A stretch of 22,415 nucleotides of DNA. Source: CAMCTV01 sp964420985 (lineage in GTDB: Bacteria > Bacteroidota > Bacteroidia > Flavobacteriales_D > Sanyastnellaceae). Positions 15,615 through 22,415 of the stretch are shown here, in pieces. Where the stretch lies: contig CAYQUT010000038.1 in assembly GCA_964420985.1 (NCBI GenBank), positions 1 to 22,415 of the forward strand. The letters run 5' to 3'. Under the pieces are notes generated by a model, which worked only from the letters and a program-made list of their open reading frames with translations, was not told the DNA's origin and did no database searches. The number at the start of each line of letters is the position of its first letter. Within the stretch, counting starts at the first letter, position 1. The translations under genes and the position numbers were made by a program.

Positions 15615-17500
15615 AAGCGGGAGTAAAGACATATGAAGCTTTCAAGCAGTTGATCAGTGAAGTGGGTAATGTTCGCTTGGCTTGGTTTACTACCTTCAAT
15701 TTGAACATGGATTTCTTTGAGAAGTTTGTTTTATCAGCACTCGCAAGTATGGAGCCCATGGAGTTGAGAAGCATCAAGGATTATGAGGCTTTGAACGAAC
15801 GCCTACTCGATACAGAAGATCAAGGGATGAACATAAAAGTGTTTCATGATTTTCGTGCATTGAGCATCAATGTCAAGAAAACCAGTGTGCCCTGTATTGG
15901 CGTGAATCCAGCTCAATTGGGTGATGATTTTAAACACGGTGTTTTTCACCCCAAGGTGATCCTCTTGGTGAATGATGGAAACGAAGCCTGGTTGATAACA
16001 GGCTCTGCCAATCTAACAATGGCGGCTTGGTCAAAAAATGTTGAAGCCTTGGCCATTCGAAAATTAAGCGACAAACAAAATGCGCAATCGGTGGTCGATT
16101 TTTTTTCAGCGTTTGTTAGCTCGGCAGAGGATAAAGCCATTCTTCAGACTTTGAATCGAGTTTGGCAGAAATCACTCAAAGGAACTGCAGACTGGATCTT
16201 TTCACATGCGCTGGCGGGTAAAGGATTATTGGATTTGATCAATGTTGATTCTACTTCTTCATTGCATGTTTGGTCTCCTTATTTTGCGGAAGGAGTAGAT
16301 TCAATGATTCAAAATCATTTCTCTTGGACAGAGGATTTATACATTATTCCAGATGTCACAGCAATAGGTTCCATTCGAATGACGGATGAAGAAATCAAGA
16401 GTGTCTTAAGTGACAATAGAATACAATTTTTAAAAGATGCCAATGCAAAATCATTTGAAACATTGGTACATGCCAAAGTCTGGGTAACGCAACATCACTT
16501 GGCAGTGGGTTCTTGGAATTTTACCAAGGCTGGACTTCATTTAATGCCGCAGTCCAGCAATGTTGAGGCAGGGATTATTCAAGCATGGTCCCAAACAGAT
16601 TATCGTGCTTTTTTGAAAAGCACTGACCTGAGGGAGATGGTATTGCCCAAAGGAATGGTTAAGGAGGAATTGGAAGACGAGAGAAGTGACTTGCTTTCCA
16701 ATTGGCAAATCAGTTGTCAGTTGTATGCAGATTGGTCCAATTATCAATACCAATTGGATTGCAATGATGATCTTTTTGAACGACCATATTTTTTGGATTT
16801 GCCTGGTCGTCCCAAGCGGGTTTCAATCAAAAAGTTCAGAGATGGTAACGTTGGATTTTTTGATGAGCACAAGCGTTTATTAAAAGACCGTTTGTTCTCA
16901 GTCTATGATCAGCCGGAAGGTGGAGAAAAGGTATTTATGGGAGTGATGGTGGAATTGAATCCCATCCATCGTCCAGCAGTGGGTTTTGAATCCATTGACG
17001 ATTTATTCCGTGCTTGGGGCGATCGTCTGCCAGAAAGGAAAACGCAATTGCATCAAGTCAATTATAACCCAGATACGGAAACAGGAGAAGAACTAACGGA
17101 ACAGATATCACAAGCCCTGCGGGGTGATTATTCCAATGCCTGGTTCAGTATGTTTTTGGCTTTTGAACAAATGAAAATTCGATTGACAGCAGTGTCCCAA
17201 GATCCCCGTGAGTTGAATATGGTGGGGTACAGAATACCTGGATCCATCACCCAACTTTCAGAGCATTTAAATGTGGTGAAAAGTAAGTGGGAATCAGAAG
17301 GGGTAGAAATGAGTGCCGCTTTTATTTGGTTCATGATCAACGAAGGCAATCAGGTCATTGAACAGTTCAATCAAACGAAACCCAAAGAATCTCCATTGAT
17401 TGAGAAAGTGAAAAATATTGACTTGCAATTCAAGGATGTTGATAAAGCTAAAATGAAAAAGTGGTTGGAGTACATTCAACTTCAATGCAAATATCGATGA
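15611..17500 (+). CDS. Phospholipase-D-fold nuclease subunit
   Basis: I start this 629-residue protein at the ATG at 15611, which overlaps the previous stop as ATGA. Two HxK motifs of the phospholipase D superfamily are visible: HPK at 113-115 with GSANLT at 131-136, and HAK at 287-289 with GSWNFT at 300-305. The two histidines would form one composite active site, as in two-motif PLD nucleases. The Asp that often follows the Lys is absent in both motifs, as in many PLD-type nucleases and helicase-associated PLD proteins. The C-terminal half (about 330-629) has no recognised domain. Coupled to an SNF2-like helicase downstream by another ATGA overlap, it is probably the DNA- or RNA-cleaving component of a defence complex. 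A non-nuclease role cannot be excluded. Confidence 0.85.
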   Translation: MKAGVKTYEAFKQLISEVGNVRLAWFTTFNLNMDFFEKFVLSALASMEPMELRSIKDYEALNERLLDTEDQGMNIKVFHDFRALSINVKKTSVPCIGVNPAQLGDDFKHGVFHPKVILLVNDGNEAWLITGSANLTMAAWSKNVEALAIRKLSDKQNAQSVVDFFSAFVSSAEDKAILQTLNRVWQKSLKGTADWIFSHALAGKGLLDLINVDSTSSLHVWSPYFAEGVDSMIQNHFSWTEDLYIIPDVTAIGSIRMTDEEIKSVLSDNRIQFLKDANAKSFETLVHAKVWVTQHHLAVGSWNFTKAGLHLMPQSSNVEAGIIQAWSQTDYRAFLKSTDLREMVLPKGMVKEELEDERSDLLSNWQISCQLYADWSNYQYQLDCNDDLFERPYFLDLPGRPKRVSIKKFRDGNVGFFDEHKRLLKDRLFSVYDQPEGGEKVFMGVMVELNPIHRPAVGFESIDDLFRAWGDRLPERKTQLHQVNYNPDTETGEELTEQISQALRGDYSNAWFSMFLAFEQMKIRLTAVSQDPRELNMVGYRIPGSITQLSEHLNVVKSKWESEGVEMSAAFIWFMINEGNQVIEQFNQTKPKESPLIEKVKNIDLQFKDVDKAKMKKWLEYIQLQCKYR

Positions 17501-20500
17501 GCGAATTCCAGAACATATCGCCCAAGGTGTTGACCCAAATGGTGAGCTTCTATCGTGATGAGCATAGTCGTCATTTGGAGTTTGATGCTTACAATCCCAT
17601 TAGCATGCAATACAAGCAGGCGGAGGGTTCTGCTTATTTGTTCAACCTCTTAAATGAAAAGAAAATAGCGTTGCTGGCCGATGAGGTGGGAATGGGCAAG
17701 ACCATTCAATCCTTGGCCGTTTGTGCTGCTTTGTGGCAGCAAAAACCGGAAGCGCGCATATTGATTTTGGCTCCCAGAAATGAGGTGGCCTACAATTGGG
17801 AGAGGGAGTATGAGACGTTCGTAAAAGTTCATTACAAGTTGAAAGATGATGTGGTGAAATCGCGGGTTGATGGTAAACCCATGAACCCCGCCATATTTTG
17901 TCCCAACTTGTATGACTTGGTGAGAGAAGTGAAAAAAGGTTGGGGGAAATTGTTCATCGGAAAAATCTCCTCTTTCAGTGGTTTGTACAGCAAGGAAGAT
18001 GTTGATTCAAGATTAATAGAAGCGGGTATACCATCCCATATCAAGTTTAATAAAATCAAGGATAAAAAAGACGCGGTTGAATTAATCGGAGGTTTAATGC
18101 GAGAGGAAATCATCAAGCATTTGCCGGATGGATATTTTGATTTGGTGATCATTGACGAGGCGCATTATTTCAGAAATGTAGATGGTGATAGTTTGAGGGT
18201 GAAATCTGCAAAGACTTTTTTTGGTGAAGGTGAGAGTAGAATCAATCGAAGGGCGTTGTTATTAACGGCAACGCCTAACCATACTTCCAGTAATAATATT
18301 CGCTCCATTGTTTCCTATTTCGATGATGGGTTGTATTCAGGAGCACTGTATGATCGGATATTGAATGAGATTTGTTTGCGTCGCTTTAGAAGATTATCCG
18401 AAAAAGGGAAGGTTAAATACAATTACCGAAGAGAGATAAGTCGTTCATCTGATTTTGAAGAGGATCCCATGTCCGAGTTGTTTTTTGGAATTTACCAGAA
18501 GCAGCTCGTCGCGGAATATGCAAAAGGAGCCATGCACGGGAGCAAGAAAAATATTTTGGGATTTTTAGAAGGCACGGAGTTCATCCCAAAAGAAAATCAC
18601 GGACCTGCAGAAGAAACGGAATGGAAGGAAGGAAGTGATTTTTCTACTGGAACAGATTCTCGTATTTTATTGTCCTTATCGGCCAAGTATCAATCTATTT
18701 TCGATGGGGCGCCGCCGTCTCATCCCAAGTATGAGCGATTGAGCCAAGATCTGGTGCGTGATGAGGAGACATTGCAACAGCCCAATCCAAAGAAATTGGT
18801 ATTTGTTCGTCGCATTCCTTCCGTGCGAGAAATTGCCGCCAGGGCCATTTACCGGTATGATGAAATTTGGATTAAAAAACTCAATGATGCATTGGGTGTT
18901 CACTTGGAGTTATCCGGCAATTTGAATGATTTTAGAAAACAATTCGAATTAAGAAGCGGACTGGTGAATTATGAGGAAGATGAATCAACGTCTAATCACG
19001 AAGAAGAGGCAGAAGAGGATTTTGATAAAGTACCGACTTCAAAAATATTATACCTTTTTAAGCGATTGAAAAAGAAGCAAGGCGTTCAAAACGCTACACA
19101 TGCCTCTAATTTCCGATTGCGTTTTACTCGATCCAAACCCAGTATTTTCAATATTTTCTTTTCACCCGCCGAGGATTACTTTAAAAAGCCATATTCTGCG
19201 CCATTGTACAAATCCCAATTGACGGGAAAAGGAATGATTGACGATTATTACCTGAGTTGTTTGCTGAAAAGGACATCTCATCCATCTGTTCCCAAGGATG
19301 TTGCCATGAAAATTAAAAACACCTTGGCCGGTCGATTGGATAAATTGGAGCCTACCTCGGTTCAGGTGGAGCTGGAGAATATGTTCACCATTTATTGGCG
19401 CTATTTAGATTCAGAAGTTGTTTCAAAGGACAAACGAGAAAACATCAAGACGGCCTATCAGTCTTTTAATGTCTATCAAAAGGAGGCATTCAGTTCTTTT
19501 ATCGATAAGGGGATATTACTGGCTTCACCTGCTTTGGTCGATTTGTATTTGGCTTTTATCAAGGCGTCGAGAAAAGGAGGTGTCAATGCCTATAAGCTTT
19601 ACCAGCGATTTACTTTCGAAGTAGAAAAGATATTGCCAACTACCGCAATTCCTGAATTGATCGGTGAATCCATTTTGAATTTCAAGGTGCTTTGTGAAAA
19701 GGTATATAATATTACAACGGAAGATCAACTCTTGAACGAGGAGTGGAAGTGTTTTTGGGATGCGCAACCCGCGTATGCTTATTCTGGAGATACCAAGAAC
19801 AACCGTGTAATGAGCAGTTTTAACACCCCATTTTTTCCGGATATCCTGATTAGCACCTCGGTGTTGCAGGAGGGTGTTAACTTACAATATTTCTGTGATC
19901 AGATTTATCATTATGGAATTGCTTGGACGCCAGGAGACAATGAACAACGTGTAGGGAGAGTGGATAGAATGTTCAGTAAGATTGAACGCAATTTGGATAA
20001 GGACGAATCCAGCACTTTGGATATTATCTATCCTTATCTCAAGAACACCGTGGATCAGGATCATCTGGCCAATTTTGTTACTAAGAAGTACAAGGAAGAG
20101 AACTTGATCGATCGATGCGTTGGCTCCGAAGGGGCAGGGCAATTGGACCCTACCAGTTTCAACTTTGAGAACTGGAAACAATATCTTAGGACACCCAGTC
20201 AGGAAGAAGTGGTGGATCCTTATCCGCCTAAACCAGAGGGGTTGCAACCTTATTCATTCCAATACCAAGATCGCACCGTAGAATCTAACATTGAAGTGCA
20301 GATATTGAATGCTTTTCAAGAGATAGGTGTTCCCATGTATCGATCACATTTTTCGGAGGATACCTTGTGCGTATTGGATCCCACGTTGGAAAATGGGCAT
20401 AGTCAACCGGTGGTCATCAAACTGAATTATGATCCACAATTGACAGGGGTGATGGGAGAGGTGACCTACACTTTGAGCATGATCACACCCATTGGAAAGA

Positions 20501-21054
20501 AGCGACAAATCAAGCTGTTTGAAAAGCAGTATCAAGCGTTTTCCAAGCGATATGAGCAGGAGCGAATGGCGGTTAAATTGTGTTTGGATGAGACGCAATC
20601 TGCCTTGTCAATATTTGGAATATATGCCAAGGTTGATTTACCCGTTTTTGTTCATCACCATGAACGTTCATTGAGTTCTTTGGAATTGATTCACAATTAT
20701 CAGGATCTCGTTCATTGTGCGGATTTCATTGAACAAGTTGTTTTAAAAGACGATTTGAAGTTGGAAGCCATTGAGCCACAAAAAGAGAAATGGATGAATT
20801 TGGACAATCAAATGAAGTTAAGGCAGCAGGTTCGTTCAGAAGCGGTAGACGAGAAATGGAAACGCCGCGGTGATTACGTGTATTTAAGTCAACGTTACCG
20901 TCAGCCCATGGCCATGCGCAATCTTTGGGAAAAGAATCACCTTCATCGATACATCAAGTATCTGCCTACACAGATGATCATTCCATTTTGCTCAAAGGAC
21001 ATACAAGGCCTTGAAATCAAGGCCATGGAGGGAGTGGCGAGGATGTATTGGTAA
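17497..21054 (+). CDS. SNF2/SF2-type helicase, large subunit of the PLD operon
   Basis: This 1185-residue protein starts at the ATG at 17497, in an ATGA overlap with the nuclease gene. Helicase motifs are clear: Walker A DEVGMGKT at 62-69 with Lys68, Walker B DEAH at 220-223, LLTATPNHTS as motif III, and near 790-824 the second RecA lobe with QEGVNLQY and EQRVGRVDRM, whose arginines (818, 821) act in ATP hydrolysis. The two lobes are separated by an unusually long insertion of about 500 residues, including an acidic stretch near residues 500-520. A C-terminal extension of about 360 residues follows. DEVGMGKT and QRVGRVDR are the forms seen in SNF2/RapA-like translocases. It probably translocates on duplex DNA and drives or gates the PLD nuclease. 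The combination resembles known PLD-helicase defence modules (for example Azaca or DISARM components), without matching one that I can verify. Confidence 0.88.
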   Translation: MSEFQNISPKVLTQMVSFYRDEHSRHLEFDAYNPISMQYKQAEGSAYLFNLLNEKKIALLADEVGMGKTIQSLAVCAALWQQKPEARILILAPRNEVAYNWEREYETFVKVHYKLKDDVVKSRVDGKPMNPAIFCPNLYDLVREVKKGWGKLFIGKISSFSGLYSKEDVDSRLIEAGIPSHIKFNKIKDKKDAVELIGGLMREEIIKHLPDGYFDLVIIDEAHYFRNVDGDSLRVKSAKTFFGEGESRINRRALLLTATPNHTSSNNIRSIVSYFDDGLYSGALYDRILNEICLRRFRRLSEKGKVKYNYRREISRSSDFEEDPMSELFFGIYQKQLVAEYAKGAMHGSKKNILGFLEGTEFIPKENHGPAEETEWKEGSDFSTGTDSRILLSLSAKYQSIFDGAPPSHPKYERLSQDLVRDEETLQQPNPKKLVFVRRIPSVREIAARAIYRYDEIWIKKLNDALGVHLELSGNLNDFRKQFELRSGLVNYEEDESTSNHEEEAEEDFDKVPTSKILYLFKRLKKKQGVQNATHASNFRLRFTRSKPSIFNIFFSPAEDYFKKPYSAPLYKSQLTGKGMIDDYYLSCLLKRTSHPSVPKDVAMKIKNTLAGRLDKLEPTSVQVELENMFTIYWRYLDSEVVSKDKRENIKTAYQSFNVYQKEAFSSFIDKGILLASPALVDLYLAFIKASRKGGVNAYKLYQRFTFEVEKILPTTAIPELIGESILNFKVLCEKVYNITTEDQLLNEEWKCFWDAQPAYAYSGDTKNNRVMSSFNTPFFPDILISTSVLQEGVNLQYFCDQIYHYGIAWTPGDNEQRVGRVDRMFSKIERNLDKDESSTLDIIYPYLKNTVDQDHLANFVTKKYKEENLIDRCVGSEGAGQLDPTSFNFENWKQYLRTPSQEEVVDPYPPKPEGLQPYSFQYQDRTVESNIEVQILNAFQEIGVPMYRSHFSEDTLCVLDPTLENGHSQPVVIKLNYDPQLTGVMGEVTYTLSMITPIGKKRQIKLFEKQYQAFSKRYEQERMAVKLCLDETQSALSIFGIYAKVDLPVFVHHHERSLSSLELIHNYQDLVHCADFIEQVVLKDDLKLEAIEPQKEKWMNLDNQMKLRQQVRSEAVDEKWKRRGDYVYLSQRYRQPMAMRNLWEKNHLHRYIKYLPTQMIIPFCSKDIQGLEIKAMEGVARMYW

Positions 21055-21110
21055 AGGATTCCCATCATTTGTTATTGCCTACAACCTCATTCTATCCTTA
21101 TTTTAGTAAA

Positions 21111-21259
21111 ATGATAACCGGAGAATTGAAATCGCAAGTAGGCAAAGTGTGGGAAGCGTTTTGGACGGGGGTATTTCCAATCCAATGACCGTTATTGAGT
21201 AGATGACGTATTTGCTTTTTATTCGTCGTCTCGATGAATTGCAAACTACGAAAGAGCGC
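21111..21259 (+). pseudogene. hsdM: Remnant of a type I restriction methyltransferase gene (hsdM 5' end)
   Basis: From the ATG at 21111 the translation is MITGELKSQVGKVWEAFWTG, then it shifts frame. A one-base shift at about 21170 restores ISNPMTVIE-stop-MTYLLFIRRLDELQ, the characteristic N-terminus of HsdM. The fragment therefore has two lesions: loss of one G in a G-run near 21167-21171 and a stop (TAG at 21200-21202) where Gln is expected. HsdM similarity fades after about 21259, so nearly all of the roughly 500-residue protein, and the S and R genes, are missing. It begins only 57 bases after the helicase gene, as though a type I system once followed the PLD operon. Confidence 0.8.
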
Positions 21260-21485
21260 TTTGAAATTGGAGATTTTCGTCCAAGTGCAAGAGCAGCGCA
21301 TCGCGCAGTTGCGACAGATGCAAAGTGGACACCAAAGCTCCGTGAGTGAAGTGGAGCAGAATCGGAAATTTGTGTTCCTGCACAACCGGAGGAACATCAA
21401 TAAAGGTGGAGGTTACGGTAACCTCGGTGGTGTGGAAATTGATTTCCAGACCTGAAGACAAGCGAACGGCAAGTTGCTTTTTCAT
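21246..21485 (-). CDS. Doubtful 79-residue reading frame, opposite strand
   Basis: This minus-strand frame begins MKKQLAVRLSSGLEINFH and ends inside the hsdM remnant. The composition is protein-like (amphipathic, TEVTVTSTFIDVPPVV), but I do not recognise a family. There is no good promoter: an AT-rich stretch runs right up to the start codon. It could be a small gene truncated or extended when the type I locus decayed, or chance. Overlapping + strand frames are no better. Confidence 0.3.
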   Translation of the reverse strand: MKKQLAVRLSSGLEINFHTTEVTVTSTFIDVPPVVQEHKFPILLHFTHGALVSTLHLSQLRDALLLHLDENLQFQSALS

Positions 21486-21764
21486 ACAAATAGAATTAAG
21501 TTAAACAATAATTTTTCTTTGTACTTAAAACGAGAAATGGGAGATACGTTGATTTTGGCTTGTGGCCCGTATTGTTTTACCACCGTGGTGTCTACACTCG
21601 GTTGGTACCATTTAAGGTTCGAAATACGAGGCAAATGTATACAAGTTTTTTCCTAATCCAATTTTAATTGATATTTTTTTATTCCTTTTGTACAGAAGTT
21701 TTTGTTGTTTCATCTTTTATTCTCATCATAAATCCATTACAATATCACACCTTAATTTTGCCAC
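21486..21764. other. Intergenic stretch without a convincing gene
   Basis: It is AT-rich with long T-runs near 21640-21720. A TAATTTTG at 21753-21760 fits the -7 promoter element, but no TTG lies at the proper distance upstream, and the start codon at 21765 would be leaderless. Confidence 0.4.
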
Positions 21765-22187
21765 ATGAAATATGCTTTTTCTTCCTCTCCAGGATTTTCC
21801 GATACCGAGACTCTCGAGAAAACCAAGCGCAAAACAATTGAACAGGTCAAGCAAAAGGAAGAGGCGGATGTCGAATCGCAAGTAGTGGTGCATTGTCGTT
21901 TTACAGGAAGGTTTGATGACGATAAAGTCAGGGTGTGGAAATCGACTTTCTTGGTGGCGAGAGATTCAGAGCACCGCAGTGAGCTGGTGAGTGCATTCAA
22001 TGTTTCCATGTATCCAGAATGGACCATTCTGAAAAAAGGAACAGTGCTGAATTTCACCCTGATTTTTACAGGTCTTCCCAAATCTTGTCGCTCGTTCGAC
22101 TTTTTAGAAATCATCCCACAGCCGGGAGGTTTTGTCAAACGAAACATCGCCCGAAACCAAACCGATGTGTATCGGATTGTGATTTAA
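21765..22187 (+). CDS. Hypothetical 140-residue soluble protein
   Basis: I do not recognise this protein. A charged N-terminal helix (about residues 15-36, TETLEKTKRKTIEQVKQKEE) is followed by a mostly beta region with alternating hydrophobics: SQVVVHCRFTGRF, VRVWKSTFLV, WTILKKGTVLNFTLIFTGLP, DFLEIIPQPGGF, DVYRIVI. There is no signal peptide or membrane segment. The beta-rich half with short loops could be an OB-like or immunoglobulin-like fold, but that is only a visual impression. Base composition is less A-rich than the cassette genes, and the gene lies beyond the hsdM remnant, so it may belong to the chromosomal backbone. A minus-strand frame over the same bases (21752-22147) is its shadow. 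Confidence 0.65.
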   Translation: MKYAFSSSPGFSDTETLEKTKRKTIEQVKQKEEADVESQVVVHCRFTGRFDDDKVRVWKSTFLVARDSEHRSELVSAFNVSMYPEWTILKKGTVLNFTLIFTGLPKSCRSFDFLEIIPQPGGFVKRNIARNQTDVYRIVI

Positions 22188-22360
22188 TCGAACTGATGGT
22201 TGGTTCTTTTGTTTGAGCGGAAACTCTTGTGGTTTTATATCTCATTAAAATTGTACGTTAGTTACATTTATTCGTACTTAAAAGTGTGTTGAGGTAATGT
22301 TTTCAGAGAAATTGCTGTTTTTCCGGATCCCAGAATCTTGTGGTTTGTTTCTAAACGCCA

Positions 22361-22415
22361 TAATTTTGGAATTGAATCCAAAAAAATGGCAGTAATTTTG
22401 GAATCGAATCCAAAA
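22361..22415. repeat. Two 23-bp direct repeats with internal dyad, cut by the window end
   Basis: TAATTTTGGAAT followed by TGAATCCAAAA at 22361-22383 recurs at 22393-22415 with one change (T to C), a period of 32 bp. Each copy has internal symmetry (TTTTGGA...TCCAAAA) and contains TAATTTTG, which also matches the -7 promoter element. The array may continue past the window. The repeat and 9-base spacer are too short for a CRISPR array. Confidence 0.6.

Noticed and set aside
14286..21054. DISARM system
   Set aside because: A PLD protein and an SNF2-type helicase are present, but no methyltransferase and no DUF1998 (DrmB) protein lie in the operon, and the first gene is unrelated in appearance.
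21474..21656. 60-codon + strand frame
   Set aside because: No promoter, no family resemblance, and it lies in low-complexity AT-rich sequence.
21752..22147. 131-codon minus-strand frame
   Set aside because: It is the antisense shadow of the 140-residue gene at 21765-22187, with Cys/Ser-rich composition and no family likeness.
22361..22415. CRISPR array
   Set aside because: Repeat unit is 23 bp with a 9-bp gap, only two copies are seen and there is no cas gene nearby.

Overview
The window looks like a chromosomal segment of a member of the Bacteroidota. Two sites match the Bacteroidota housekeeping promoter (TTG, 19 bases, TAnnTTTG), one before a tRNA and one before a regulator gene. Strong Shine-Dalgarno sequences are largely absent, and the gene content (mobile mystery protein pair, BcgI-like and Eco57I-like restriction enzymes) fits. 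Genus cannot be read from the sequence. Every gene I accept lies on the + strand, except one doubtful 79-codon reading frame.

Layout. 1-1250: a terminator-like hairpin from an upstream gene, then a two-gene module of an HTH regulator and a Fic protein (mobile mystery proteins A and B) behind a doubled operator. 1344-1504: a complete tRNA-Ala(GGC) unit with promoter, tRNA and terminator. Just after it (1515-1655) is a cluster of short repeats, including an 11-base copy of the tRNA 3' end, which looks like an integration site. 2057-14107: a run of accessory, mostly defence-type genes: an S1-domain protein, a NERD-nuclease/SF1 helicase, a single-chain type IIG restriction-modification enzyme, a three-gene BcgI-like restriction-modification operon with its own HTH controller, and an Mrr-family nuclease. 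14286-21054: three tightly coupled genes (unknown protein, phospholipase-D-fold nuclease, 1185-residue SNF2-type helicase) that look like a multi-gene defence system. 21111-21259: the broken start of a type I hsdM gene. 21765-22187: a small conserved-looking protein of unknown function. The window ends inside a short tandem repeat.

The most interesting structure is between the genes. Each gap in the 2.0-14.3 kb region carries an imperfect-palindrome repeat that starts TAAC and ends GTTA. The clearest copies (8208-8334, 12694-12820, 14116-14239) are about 125 bp, and more divergent relatives lie at 4961-5076, 5201-5287 and about 2936-3078. The effect is gene, repeat, gene, repeat, all in one orientation, which is the architecture of an integron cassette array. 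However, the core sites do not match the canonical integron sequences, the cassettes are very large (up to about 4.4 kb), and no integrase is in view. A second hairpin family (8407-8471 and 12563-12628) accompanies two of these repeats. I read the region as a defence island assembled from repeat-bounded cassettes beside a tRNA gene. The repeats are directly visible; the mobility mechanism is inference.
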